From contig WLWX01000001.1 of the NCBI GenBank assembly GCA_012103375.1, positions 3,638,492 to 3,702,491 on the forward strand: DNA of 64,000 nucleotides, in the 5' to 3' direction. The DNA is from Paracoccaceae bacterium. GTDB taxonomy: Bacteria; Pseudomonadota; Alphaproteobacteria; Rhodobacterales; Rhodobacteraceae. The notes beneath the pieces are model-generated. The model ran no database searches and was not told the origin of the DNA. It saw nothing but the letters and a program-made list of their open reading frames with translations. The translations under genes were made by a program, and so were the position numbers. The stretch's first letter is position 1; the number at the start of each line of letters is the position of its first letter. This document shows positions 1 through 8,248 of this stretch, piece by piece.

Positions 1-2
1 AG

Positions 3-290
3 GATCGCGCGACCTGCCGAATATCCTCGCAAGCGCTGGCGAACTGGTTGCATCATGGGGTGATCAGCGCAGATCAGGTGATGGCGGGGATGAAGAAAAT
101 GGCTGCTGTGGTGGATCGGCAGAACGCCGATGATCCGTTCTATCAGCCAATGGGGCCGGGGTTCGACGGGGTTGCGTTCAAGGCGGCCTGCGATCTGGTG
201 TTTGAAGGGCGTGCGCAACCGTCCGGCTATACTGAACCCGTGCTGCATGCGCGGCGGTTGGAGTTGAAGGGGCAGGGGCCGTCGGATTGA
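3..290 (+). CDS. glcB: Malate synthase G, C-terminal fragment (cut by window start)
   Basis: Malate synthase G condenses glyoxylate with acetyl-CoA to malate in the glyoxylate and glycolate pathways. Only the last 95 or so residues are in the window. The open frame runs in from the edge with [15 protein letters not shown], then [33 protein letters not shown] and LHARRLELK, all typical of the C-terminal helical domain of GlcB. The frame is continuous upstream of the first ATG at 48, so that ATG is internal. The catalytic residues lie outside the window. Family assignment is from recognised motifs. Confidence 0.88.
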   Translation, partial: DRATCRISSQALANWLHHGVISADQVMAGMKKMAAVVDRQNADDPFYQPMGPGFDGVAFKAACDLVFEGRAQPSGYTEPVLHARRLELKGQGPSD

Positions 291-337
291 AAATCCGCCG
301 GTTCGTGGCCGCGGGCGATGGCAGGAGGGGCCAGCCC

Positions 338-416
338 CCCAGACCCCCCGACCAGCCCCCCAGACCCCCCCAGCCCCCCAGACCCCCCGGAGTATTTTTG
401 GCGAAAAGATATGAGC
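338..416. repeat. C-rich tandem repeat followed by extragenic GGAGTATTTTTGG motif
   Basis: Between the malate synthase stop and the next gene the + strand carries reiterations of CCCCCCAGA/CCAGCCCCCCAGAC, followed directly by CCCCCCGGAGTATTTTTGG and GCGAAAAGATATGAG. The second part resembles an extragenic repeat found downstream of many genes in Rhodobacterales (recalled, not searched). Related versions lie near 1530-1563 and 1888-1925 in this window. The G-rich minus strand (runs of 6-7 G) could form quadruplex-like structure. No gene is supported here. Confidence 0.55.
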
Positions 417-496
417 GCGGCATCGCATCTGTGAAAGATGGTGGCCCCGGACATGGCGAGCGCTTATAAAGTGCGGGATCTTCGACGGAGAATTGC

Positions 497-1492
497 ATGG
501 CGCGCGCGGTCATTGGAATTATCGGCAACCAGCATCTGATTAATGATGATTATCTGGTGCACGGGGTCGGGACGATGTTGTCCGAGGCGATCTCGGGCGT
601 GTCGGATTGTTTGCCTTTGCTGGTGCCACCGGATCCTGACCTGGTCGATCTGGACGATCTGATGGCGGCTTGTGACCGGTTTCTGTTCACCGGCGGGCGG
701 CCCAACGTGCACCCGGAAGAATACGGGCAGGCGGCGACGCCTGCGCATGGCGATTTCAACCGCTCGCGGGATCGGCTGGCGCTGCCGTTGATCCGGGCCT
801 GTGTTGAGCGGGCGCAGCCGATCTTTGCGGTGTGTCTGGGCTTTCAGGAGTTGAGTGTCGCGTTTGGCGCCACCCTGCATCCGGAAATTCGCGATCTGCC
901 GGGGCGGATGAACCACCGCATGCCGCCTGATGGCACGCTGGAGGAGAAATTCGCCCTGCGCCGATTGTGTTGAAAAACTCCGTTTTAGGGCCTGAACGAT
1001 GATTTTTCTTTCCATGCAGCCCGATCCTAAATTTTTGGCGCGGGGGTCGGCCCAAATCGCCTACATGCGCTCACGCGCAGCCATGCGCTGTCTCGTGGTC
1101 AAAGCTTTCCGACTATTTCGCTTCATAGGTTTTCGCAAGAAATCCGCGACGCTCTGATTTCGGAGTTTTTCAACACAATCCGCCATGATGTGCATTTCAC
1201 GCCCGGCGGGCCGTTCGCGACGCTGATGGGCAGCGATGTGGTGCGCACCAATACGCTGCACGGGCAAGGGATTGATATGCCGGGTCCGCGTCTGGTGATC
1301 GACGGGCGCGCCGATGATGGCACGCCCGAGGCGGTCTATGTGCGTGATGCGCGGGGATTCTCACTCGGGGTGCAGTGGCACCCGGAGTATAACGCCGCTG
1401 CTGATCCGGTGTCGCGCAAACTGTTTGAGGCGTTCGGCGATGCCGCGCGCGACTGGCGGTCGGGCGCGGCGGGGTTGCGGCGAAGCGCGTGA
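497..1492 (+). pseudogene. Gamma-glutamyl-GABA hydrolase-like peptidase C26, split by a 218-bp insertion
   Basis: Class I glutamine-amidotransferase-like hydrolase of the PuuD/peptidase C26 family, which hydrolyses gamma-glutamyl amides in polyamine or GABA catabolism. The ATG at 497 has GGAG upstream. The 5' part (to 962) has the oxyanion region FLFTGGRPNVHPEEYG and nucleophile Cys113 in FAVCLGFQE. The 3' part (from 1181) has TPGGPFATLMGSD, NTLHGQGI and the catalytic His in GVQWHPEY. A 218-bp element at 963-1180, flanked by a CGCC duplication, interrupts it. Removing the element and one CGCC restores KFALRHDVHFTPGG in frame. The element introduces a stop at 971-973, so the full enzyme cannot be made. 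Confidence 0.85.
963..1180 (-). mobile_element. 218-bp MITE-like element, copy 1 (inside C26 gene)
   Basis: Non-autonomous element with 20-bp perfect terminal inverted repeats GATTGTGTTGAAAAACTCCG and no transposase. Here it is flanked by a perfect 4-bp direct repeat CGCC. Its sequence reads as the exact reverse complement of the copies at 4076, 40918 and 44504. The element plus duplication is 222 bp, so downstream codons stay in frame, but it carries stop codons. Confidence 0.92.
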
Positions 1493-1529
1493 ACCCCCGC
1501 ACCGTCGGATTGGTGGCACGAGTGGGGAG

Positions 1530-1563
1530 CCTCCGGCGGGGATATATTGGGGTCAATGATGGG
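1530..1563. repeat. Extragenic repeat, GGGAGCCTCCGGCGGGGATAT type
   Basis: A short extragenic motif (GCCTCCGGCGGGGATAT followed by ATTGGGGTCAATGATGG) lies between the C26 pseudogene and the DUF1761 remnant. It resembles the motif near 388-416 and the one near 1888-1925. These motifs are common downstream of genes in Rhodobacterales (recalled). Function unknown. Confidence 0.4.
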
Positions 1564-1574
1564 CCAGGGCAGCC

Positions 1575-1910
1575 TCACATTGCTCCGGCGATGCCCCGGA
1601 TCACGATCATCAGGGCGCCTGCGGCGATGATGTAGCCGCCGTCGACGACCAATGCGTAGGTTGATTTGCCGCTGAACTTGCCGGTTGAGGTGACGAAAGC
1701 TGCCGCCGTCAGGATGCCGATGATCGCAGTATAGAGGTCGTGGGTCATCGCCGTGCGGCTGACGAGGCAGGCGAGGCCGAACAGCGCGAGCAGTTGCAAC
1801 AGCATTGCGCCGACGGGCATGGCGCTGGCCGCGCCGAGCTCGACCCCCGACCCTTCGGCCCAACGTTTGCCGAACAGCATCGGGCTGTAGACTCCCCAAG
1901 ATATTTTCAA
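1575..1910 (-). pseudogene. DUF1761-family membrane protein, 5'-truncated remnant
   Basis: The conserved part reads YSPMLFGKRWAEGSGVELG, followed by three hydrophobic segments (GAMLLQLLALFGLACLV, LYTAIIGILTAAAFV and YIIAAGALMIVIRGIAG), matching the small DUF1761 membrane protein family. Intact family members begin with an extra hydrophobic helix that ends in W-Y-S/G-P. Here that helix is missing, and the sequence before YSP is an extragenic repeat (1888-1925), so the start ATG at 1910 lies in non-coding repeat DNA. I read it as a broken gene. A short functional protein cannot be excluded. Confidence 0.55.
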
Positions 1911-1951
1911 CGAGAAGACGGGGCGGCGGGTTTTTTCGACTGCCGGGCATG

Positions 1952-1977
1952 AAAAAGGCCCCGGGTGGGGGCCTTTC
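1952..1977 (-). terminator. Rho-independent terminator of infC
   Basis: Read on the minus strand: stem GGCCCC, a short CACCC loop, stem GGGGCC, then TTTTT. It lies about 43 bases beyond the infC stop codon. Confidence 0.8.
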
Positions 1978-2019
1978 TGTCGATTGTCTATGGCGGTTTC
2001 GATAACTGCTTGAGCGGTG

Positions 2020-2634
2020 TTATTTCGTCGGGCCGATCATCATCACCATCTGACGGCCTTCCATCTTGGGCATATTCTCGATCTTGCCCAGCGCGGCCGC
2101 TTCGACATCATCCGCGACCCGTTCAAGCAGTTCACGCCCGAGGTTCAGGTGTGCCATCTCGCGACCCCGGAAGCGCAGTGTGACCTTTACCTTGTCGCCG
2201 TTTTCCAGAAACTTGGTCACGTTGCGCATTTTGACGTCATAGTCATGCACATCGGTGTTGGGCCGAAACTTGACCTCTTTCACCTCGATGATCTTCTGTT
2301 TCTTGCGCGCTTCGCTTTCGCGTTTCTGCGTCTCGTACTTGAACTTGCCGAAGTCCATGATCTTGACGACAGGCGGTGTGGCGTTGGGCGAGATTTCAAC
2401 GAGGTCGAGCCCGGCTTCGTCAGCCAGCTGCATTCCGCGTTCGGGTGTCACGACACCCACGTTTTCACCGTCAGCGCCGATAAGGCGGATTTCCGTGGCC
2501 CGGATGCGATCATTGACGCGGGGGCCGGTTTCACGCACCGGAGGCGCGTTGTGAGGTCTGCGAGCGATGGCAGGTCTTCCTTTTATGGTTGTCGTCGTCC
2601 TGAGCGCGCAAATTAGGGCGCGGACGAGGGGCAT
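2020..2634 (-). CDS. infC: Translation initiation factor IF-3
   Basis: IF-3 binds the 30S subunit, keeps it apart from 50S and checks start-codon pairing. The protein shows the N-domain ([40 protein letters not shown]), the basic linker ([20 protein letters not shown]) and the C-domain ([50 protein letters not shown]). The frame is open up to an ATG at 2634, but no convincing ribosome site supports it. infC often uses rare starts such as ATT or ATA, and in-frame ATT (near 2613) and ATA (near 2584) codons precede [10 protein letters not shown], so the true protein may be about 180-195 residues. Confidence 0.93.
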   Translation of the reverse strand: MPLVRALICALRTTTTIKGRPAIARRPHNAPPVRETGPRVNDRIRATEIRLIGADGENVGVVTPERGMQLADEAGLDLVEISPNATPPVVKIMDFGKFKYETQKRESEARKKQKIIEVKEVKFRPNTDVHDYDVKMRNVTKFLENGDKVKVTLRFRGREMAHLNLGRELLERVADDVEAAALGKIENMPKMEGRQMVMMIGPTK

Positions 2635-2732
2635 TCAAGGGCCAATACGGCAAGAAGCCGCGCATCGGGGCTGGAACTTTGCCCCGGACAGGACTACGTC
2701 GGGCGAAATTCAGCCAGCCAAGGGTGGGACCC

Positions 2733-3719
2733 ATGAACAGAACGATCATTTATATCATTACTGCCGCCGCCGTTATCGGGGCCGTGCTGCTAATCGTGCG
2801 CAACGACGATCCGGCGCCGGTGGCCACGACCGAGGTCGAGGACGCGGCCGAGTCGGTGGCTGCAGAAGCTGCCGTTGAGGTGGAAGAGGCGACGGACTCC
2901 GCAGCAGAGGCTGTGGAAACGGCAACCGAAGAAGTCGCCGAAGCTGTGACGGAAGCGGCTGAGGAGGCTGCGGATGCAGTCTCGGAAGGGCTGGAGAATG
3001 CGGCGGATGCTGTCAGCGATGTCGTCGAAGGCGCGGTTGAGGGTGCCGTCGAAAGTGCCGAGAATGCAGCAGATGCCGTTTCGGACGCCGTGAGCGATGC
3101 CAGCGAAGACGCCGCAGAAACGACAGGCGCAGCGACGGAGATGGCCGAAGAGATGGCTGAGGATACCACTGAGGCCGCGACCGAGATGGCTGAGGATACC
3201 ACCGAGGCTGCGACAGAGATGGCTGAGGACACCGCTGAAGCCGCGACGGAGATGGCTGAGGATACCGCCGAAGCTGCGACAGAGATGGCTGAGGATACCA
3301 CTGAGGCCGCGACTGAGATGGCTGAAGATACCGCCGAGGCTGCGACCGAAATGGCTGAGGATACCGCTGAAGCCGCGACGGAGATGGCTGAGGACACCAC
3401 TGAGGCCGCGACAGAGATGGCTGATGATGCCATGGAATCGACTGAAGATGCGGCCGGTGAAGCCGTCGCAATGGCAGAAGACGCCGCCGAACCGATGGCC
3501 GATGCGGCCCTTGGCGATGCGATGACGCCGGATCTGAACGTTCTGCTGACCAGCGAAGGTTGGGATGCGGCCAAGGTCAGCGAAGCGATTGACGCATCCG
3601 ATCTGAACCCGCTGCGCAAAACCGGCCTGAAATCACTGGTGGACGCGGCCCCTGAAAGTGGTCCGCTGCTGGACGCTGCGATCGAAACCGTGCGCAAGGC
3701 ACTGAACGTCGAAGGTTGA
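2733..3719 (+). CDS. Membrane-anchored Ala/Glu-rich protein with eight 11-residue (LEA-like) repeats
   Basis: Unrecognised 328-residue protein. The ATG at 2733 follows AAGGGTGGG and opens an N-terminal hydrophobic helix (IIYIITAAAVIGAVLLIV) that should anchor it in the inner membrane facing the periplasm. Residues 25-140 are acidic, Ala/Glu/Val-rich and predicted helical. Residues 141-228 are eight perfect-register copies of MAEDTTEAATE (T4-T5 varying to TA), encoded by 33-bp tandem DNA. The C-terminal 60 residues (LLTSEGWDAAKVSEAIDAS onwards) form a different, apparently folded helical segment. Eleven-residue amphipathic repeats of this style occur in group 3 LEA proteins and right-handed coiled coils. 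A role in stress protection or envelope spacing is inference only. Confidence 0.8.
   Translation: MNRTIIYIITAAAVIGAVLLIVRNDDPAPVATTEVEDAAESVAAEAAVEVEEATDSAAEAVETATEEVAEAVTEAAEEAADAVSEGLENAADAVSDVVEGAVEGAVESAENAADAVSDAVSDASEDAAETTGAATEMAEEMAEDTTEAATEMAEDTTEAATEMAEDTAEAATEMAEDTAEAATEMAEDTTEAATEMAEDTAEAATEMAEDTAEAATEMAEDTTEAATEMADDAMESTEDAAGEAVAMAEDAAEPMADAALGDAMTPDLNVLLTSEGWDAAKVSEAIDASDLNPLRKTGLKSLVDAAPESGPLLDAAIETVRKALNVEG
3153..3416 (+). repeat. Eight tandem 33-bp repeats inside the Ala/Glu-rich gene
   Basis: Units begin at 3153, 3186, 3219, 3252, 3285, 3318, 3351 and 3384, each starting ATGGCTGA, with a degenerate ninth at 3417. Copies differ mostly at third codon positions (ACC/ACT, GCC/GCT, GCG/GCC), so the repeat is old enough to have drifted synonymously while keeping its protein sequence. 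Unit length is exactly 11 codons. Confidence 0.92.
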
Positions 3720-3758
3720 TCCCCGACGGGATCAACGCCAGTGACATGAACCCTGATT

Positions 3759-3790
3759 ACCGCGTCGTGCAAACGGCGCGGTTTTTCTTT
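3759..3790 (+). terminator. Rho-independent terminator of the repeat-protein gene
   Basis: ACCGCGTCGT, loop GCAA, ACGGCGCGGT with small mismatches, followed by TTTTCTTTT, about 40 bases after the stop at 3719. Confidence 0.75.
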
Positions 3791-3847
3791 TCCCGGATGC
3801 CTGGTAGCCAGCGCAGTAGCAGCCCAAATTTTCGAAAGAGCGCATAG

Positions 3848-5044
3848 ATGACTGTTCGAGTGGCTTTCACAGATTTCTGGGGCAGTTTTAAGCCCGAGAC
3901 CAATCTGTTTACAAAGCTGATGCGCCGCCACGCCAGCATCAAGGTCGTGACTGAGCGACCGGATTTGTGCTTCTTCTCGAACTTTGGTCGCAAGCCTTAC
4001 CGGCCCGATGGGCATTTTGCCTTCATGGGCGAAGATTGCATCAAGGTTTTTTTCACCGGAGAGAATATCTCGGCGGATTGTGTTGAAAAACTCCGAAATC
4101 AGAGCGTCGCGGATTTCTTGCGAAAACCTATGAAGCGAAATAGTCGGAAAGCTTTGACCACGAGACAGCGCATGGCTGCGCGTGAGCGCATGTAGGCGAT
4201 TTGGGCCGACCCCCGCGCCAAAAATTTAGGATCGGGCTGCATGGAAAGAAAAATCATCGTTCAGGCCCTAAAACGGAGTTTTTCAACACAATCGGCCAAT
4301 TTCAACCACTGTGATTATGCGATTGGTTTTGATCCGATCGTCTTTGGCGATCGCTACCTCAGGTGTCCTTTGTATACGATCTATGACGAGTATCAGCAGA
4401 TCTGCGAACCGCGCGCTGCGTTGACCCGACAGGATCTTGATGCGCGGGACGGGTTCTGTGGTTATGTCGTGTCGGCCTCGACCCACAGTGCGCCCCATCG
4501 CGGTGATGCTTTTGCGGCATTTGATGCCGCCCGCGGGGTTGCTTCGGGGGGCAAGCATCTGCGCAATACCGATGCGTTGCAGCAGTTAGAGAAAACGCTG
4601 CCCGGAGCGCAGGCAAAGGCGCAGTTCCTTGGCCGGTACCGGTTCTCGATGGCCTATGAAAACGCCAGCCATCCCGGTTACTGTACCGAGAAGATCGTGC
4701 AATCCTTTGCGGCGCGCACGATCCCGATTTATTGGGGTGATCCGCTGGTTACGGAGGATTTCAACCCGGCGGCATTCGTCAATGCCAATGAATTAGCATC
4801 CCTGGACGCCCTGGTGGCCGAGGTGTTGCGCATAGAAGATGACCCAGATGTCTGCCTGAAGATGCTGAACGCGCCGGTGTTTCAGCCCGGACGATCAGGT
4901 GTGCATCTGGCCGAGCTGGAGGCGTTTCTGGCGCGGCTTGTGACCACACCGGCAAGCGATTTGCGCCGCCGGGCGCTGCATGGATCAGGGGCGCGGATTG
5001 ACGCGCGCGCTGCAAGGGCCGCGCGCAGTTTCTGGCGCCGGTAA
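3848..5044 (+). pseudogene. GT10 family (alpha-1,3-fucosyltransferase-like) glycosyltransferase, split by a 218-bp insertion
   Basis: GT10 enzymes transfer fucose from GDP-fucose to surface glycans. The 5' part (3848-4075) reads VRVAFTDFWGSFKPETN, DLCFFSNFG and KVFFTGENISA. The 3' part holds the family hallmark: RYRFSMAYENASHPGYCTEKIVQSFAARTIPIYWG. An insertion at 4076-4293, between GGCG and GGCC, separates them. Its removal joins GENISA to NFNHCDYAIGFD, the expected motif, in frame. The insertion gives a stop at 4193-4195. An ATG inside the element (4241) is in frame with the 3' part, so a 267-residue C-terminal fragment with the donor-binding motif could be translated, but without the N-terminal acceptor domain. 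Confidence 0.87.
4076..4293 (+). mobile_element. 218-bp MITE-like element, copy 2 (inside GT10 gene)
   Basis: Reads as identical to the other copies, bounded by GATTGTGTTGAAAAACTCCG and its complement. Flanks are GGCG on the left and GGCC on the right, that is a 4-bp target duplication with one mismatch. Restoring the host gene requires removing 222 bp. Confidence 0.92.
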
Positions 5045-5240
5045 GCGGCAGGTACGGGGTTTGACGTAGCGCTATGTGGCGCGGTCGGGATTTGCCCGAA
5101 ATATCTCGGCGTATGCGTTTTTCGCGGCCCGTCAACGGGCGTTGCGGGTCGGCATCGCATGGCACAAGGTCGAGCAGAACCCTGCCTGATACAAGGCCAA
5201 CCTAAATGGCACGTCTTTTGCCATTCAGGAAAAAATACCT

Positions 5241-5304
5241 GATATTATCGAAAATATCTTGCGAAAACTAATCTATTCACAATAAGGATTTTGACCTTAT
5301 TGTG
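5241..5304. promoter_or_regulatory. Two inverted repeats upstream of the TRAP operon (candidate operators)
   Basis: CACAATAAGG-N7-CCTTATTGTG (5278-5304) is a perfect 10-bp inverted repeat ending 26 bases before the dctP-type start. A second one, GATATT-N6-AATATC (5241-5258), lies just upstream. The region is AT-rich compared with its surroundings, as expected for a promoter. No T-run follows, so a terminator is unlikely. A dimeric repressor site for the TRAP operon is inferred. Confidence 0.6.
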
Positions 5305-5330
5305 ACGGTCTGATCCTAGGGAGGAATATA

Positions 5331-6344
5331 ATGTTAACCAAACTAACCCGCCGTGCCGCGATAGCGTCGCTCAGCGCGCTGACGCTTGGCGCGGGCATCG
5401 CTGCACCGGCTTTTGCCGACAGCCATGCCATCACGTTGCGCATGTCGACGCCGGCATCTGCCAGCGATCAGCGTTCTTTGGCGCTGGAACAGGTCTTCGC
5501 ACCTGCCGTTTCGGGCTTTGCGACGTATGAGCCGCATTACAACGGCTCGCTGATCGCGCAGAACTCGGAGCTTGAGGCGATTGCGTCGGGCGATCTGGAG
5601 ATGTCGATCACTTCGGCGCAGGAACTGGCACAGTTCTTCCCCGAATTCTCGATCTTCGCGACGGGCTATGTCCATCAGGACGCCGCGCATCAGGTGCGCG
5701 TGTTCAATGATCCGCTGATGGCCCCCTTCAAGCAGAAGGTGGAAGATGAGCTGGGCGTGAAACTGCTGAGCGTCATGTATCTGGGCAAGCGCCACGTGAA
5801 CCTGCGTCAGACGAAAGAAGAGCTGACGGTGATGACGCCTGCGGATCTGGCCGGGGTGAACCTGCGGATGCCGGGCACGGATGCGTGGCAGTTCCTGGGC
5901 AAAGCGCTGGGTGCGAACCCGACGCCGATGGCCTTTACCGAGGTCTACACCGCGTTGTCGACCGGATCGGTTGACGGTCAGGATAACCCGTTGCCGACCG
6001 TCGTAGACGCCAAGTTCTATGAGGTGACCAATCAAATCGTGCTGACCGCGCATCTGGTTGACCTGAACTATGTCGCCTTCTCGAAAGCGGTCTGGGATGG
6101 TCTGAGCGCTGAACAGCAGGTCGCCGTTCAGGCCGCTGCCGATGCAGCCGCTTCGGTTGGTCGTCTGCGTCAGCTGGACAAGGAAAACTCGCTCGCCTCG
6201 TTCATTCGTGAGCAGGGTGTCGAGATTTATGAGCCCGATCAGGCCGCGTTCCGCAGCCATGTTCAGTCGATGTACCTGGATACCGATGCCTCGGCCGATT
6301 GGCCCGAAGGCGTGCTGGACCAGATCAACGCGCTGGGCAACTGA
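5331..6344 (+). CDS. TRAP transporter solute-binding protein (DctP type)
   Basis: Periplasmic receptor that captures a carboxylate-type ligand and hands it to the DctQ/DctM membrane pair. The ATG has a strong GGGAGGA site. An RR-containing signal peptide (LTRRAAIASLSALTLGAGIAAPAFA) is cleaved near residue 30. The family's ligand-binding region is visible: TPADLAGVNLRMPGTDAWQFLGKALGANPTPMAFTEVYTAL, with the conserved Arg of NLRMPG that normally salt-bridges the substrate carboxylate, then TGSVDGQDNPLPTV. At 337 residues it is a standard length. The substrate cannot be assigned from sequence alone. It is the first gene of a three-gene operon. Confidence 0.93.
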   Translation: MLTKLTRRAAIASLSALTLGAGIAAPAFADSHAITLRMSTPASASDQRSLALEQVFAPAVSGFATYEPHYNGSLIAQNSELEAIASGDLEMSITSAQELAQFFPEFSIFATGYVHQDAAHQVRVFNDPLMAPFKQKVEDELGVKLLSVMYLGKRHVNLRQTKEELTVMTPADLAGVNLRMPGTDAWQFLGKALGANPTPMAFTEVYTALSTGSVDGQDNPLPTVVDAKFYEVTNQIVLTAHLVDLNYVAFSKAVWDGLSAEQQVAVQAAADAAASVGRLRQLDKENSLASFIREQGVEIYEPDQAAFRSHVQSMYLDTDASADWPEGVLDQINALGN

Positions 6345-6371
6345 TCTGAAAGCAGCGCTGCGGGGGATCCG

Positions 6372-6956
6372 ATGAAGCCAGTATTCGCTTGGATCAACCG
6401 CGGCGCGGAATTCGTGGCGGCCATGTTGATGGCCGCCATGTTTGCGACATTCATCCTGCAAGTCACCGTGCGCTATACCGCGCGCGCTGAATGGATCGCC
6501 GAGGCGATCCCGATCCTTGATCCCAACGGATACGGCTGGACGCTGGAATTCTGCCTGCTGATGTGGGTCTGGATCGTGTTCTGGGGCAATGCGTTCATCG
6601 TGCGCCAGCGGGATCATGTGATTTTCGACATCGTTTACACCAACGTCAGCCCGACGATGCGTAAATGGTTTGCCATTTTCGCGGCCGTCGCGATCTGCGT
6701 TGGACTGTTGGCCTCATTCGGGCCGACGTGGGAGAAATTCCATATCCTGCGCCTGAAAAAAACGCCGACCCTGTCCACCGTGTTCGGCGACTGGATTCGC
6801 GTGCGCCATGTCTATTCGATCTACTTCGGTTTCCTCGCCATCGTCGCCCTGCGTTATGCCTGGCGCACCTGGGACATCCTGAAGAACGGCGCGGAATCCG
6901 ATCTGCATCATTATGAAGAACTGGCCGAGACCTCGGCGGAAGAGGCCGGCACATGA
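6372..6956 (+). CDS. TRAP transporter small permease (DctQ type)
   Basis: A 194-residue protein with four hydrophobic segments (near residues 10-35, 50-75, 95-120 and 145-165) that forms the scaffold subunit of a TRAP transporter. It contains the characteristic region FCLLMWVWIVFWGNAFIVRQRDHVIFDIV. It begins 27 bases after the binding-protein stop and overlaps the next gene by four bases (ATGA), so it is translationally coupled to the large permease. Confidence 0.9.
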   Translation: MKPVFAWINRGAEFVAAMLMAAMFATFILQVTVRYTARAEWIAEAIPILDPNGYGWTLEFCLLMWVWIVFWGNAFIVRQRDHVIFDIVYTNVSPTMRKWFAIFAAVAICVGLLASFGPTWEKFHILRLKKTPTLSTVFGDWIRVRHVYSIYFGFLAIVALRYAWRTWDILKNGAESDLHHYEELAETSAEEAGT

Positions 6957-8248
6957 CCCTTGAATTCACGCTGTGCCTTGTCACCCTGTTCGTGATGGCA
7001 GGCATCGGCATGCCGATTGCCTATGCGATCCTGCTGGCATCCTTCGTCTATCTGACGGTCAGCGGGGGTGGCGTTGGGATTGCGGGCAAGGTGCTGATGG
7101 ACGGGCTGTATAACAGCTTTATCCTGCTGGCCGTGCCGCTGTTCATCGTTGCCGCGAACATTATGAACGCTGGCACAATATCGGACCGGTTGCTGCGGTT
7201 CTGCGTCGGGCTGGTGGGCCGGTTCAAGGGCGGGCTGGGGCATGTGAACGTCGTGGCATCACTGATCTTCTCGGGCATGTCCGGCAGTGCGGTTGCAGAC
7301 GCGGCAGGCATCGGCAAGATCATCATCGGGATGATGACCAAGTCGGGTCACTATACGCGTGGGTACGCGGCGGCGATCACCGCTGCCTCGGCCACCATCG
7401 GCCCGATCATCCCGCCGTCAATCCCGATGGTGCTGTATGCGCTGGTGTCAAACACCTCGATCGGGTTCCTGTTTCTGGGCGGCATCGTACCGGGGCTGTT
7501 CATGGGCGGCGTGCTGATGGGGATGAACTATGTCATCTCGGTCCGCCGGGGCTTCCTGACCGAAGACGCTGTGCCTCTGGCCGAGCTGCCGGCCCTGACC
7601 TTCAACGCCTTCCCAGCGCTGCTGATGCCCGCGATTCTGCTTTATGGCATTTACGGCGGCGTCACGACCCCGACCGAGGCTGCCGCCGTCGCCGCCTTTT
7701 ATGCGCTGATCCTGGCGGCGGTGTTTTACCGCGCCCTCAGCATCGCCAACTTCTATCGGATCCTTGTGGAAAGCGCGCGGTCGTCTGCTGCCGTGGGTCT
7801 GGTGATTGGCGGGGCGCTGATCCTGAACTTTGTCGTCGCGTCCGAGAATATCCCCGGCATGCTGGCCAATGCGCTGGTCGATCTGGATGTCGATCCGATC
7901 GTCTTCCTGCTGGGCGTCAACGTGCTGATCCTGCTGCTGGGCTGTGTACTGGATGCGACCACGATCATCCTGGTGATTATCCCGCTGTTCCTGCCCACCT
8001 GCCGAGAGCTTGGGATCGACCTGGTCCATTTCGGCGTCGTCGCGGTGGTCAATTGCATGATCGGCCTGATTACGCCGCCCTATGGCATCCTGTTGTTCGT
8101 CATTAACGCCGTGACCCGCATTCCGCTGGGTGAGATTATTCGCGAAGTCATCCCCTTCGTCCTTGTCCTGATCGGCGCGCTACTGGTGCTGATCCTGTCG
8201 CCGGGGCTGGTGCTGTGGTTGCCAAGGATGTTCGGGTATCTGGGGTAG
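6953..8248 (+). CDS. TRAP transporter large permease (DctM type)
   Basis: A 431-residue, strongly hydrophobic protein with 11-12 membrane segments, the sodium-driven transport subunit of the TRAP system. Family motifs include GMPIAYAILLASFVYL, FSGMSGSAVADAAGIGKI, ITAASATIGPIIPPSIPMV, YGGVTTPTEAAAVAAFYAL and GLITPPYGILLFV. It overlaps dctQ by four bases. After its stop there are 243 non-coding bases before nuoG. Confidence 0.93.
   Translation: MTLEFTLCLVTLFVMAGIGMPIAYAILLASFVYLTVSGGGVGIAGKVLMDGLYNSFILLAVPLFIVAANIMNAGTISDRLLRFCVGLVGRFKGGLGHVNVVASLIFSGMSGSAVADAAGIGKIIIGMMTKSGHYTRGYAAAITAASATIGPIIPPSIPMVLYALVSNTSIGFLFLGGIVPGLFMGGVLMGMNYVISVRRGFLTEDAVPLAELPALTFNAFPALLMPAILLYGIYGGVTTPTEAAAVAAFYALILAAVFYRALSIANFYRILVESARSSAAVGLVIGGALILNFVVASENIPGMLANALVDLDVDPIVFLLGVNVLILLLGCVLDATTIILVIIPLFLPTCRELGIDLVHFGVVAVVNCMIGLITPPYGILLFVINAVTRIPLGEIIREVIPFVLVLIGALLVLILSPGLVLWLPRMFGYLG

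Noticed and set aside
3153-3416. Regular 33-bp repeats considered as a CRISPR array
   Set aside because: No spacers; the units are contiguous codons of one reading frame with synonymous drift.
2750-4015. 421-residue minus-strand frame rich in Ala/Ser/Val repeats
   Set aside because: Mirror image of the 33-bp repeats of the + strand gene, which has a ribosome site, membrane anchor and terminator.
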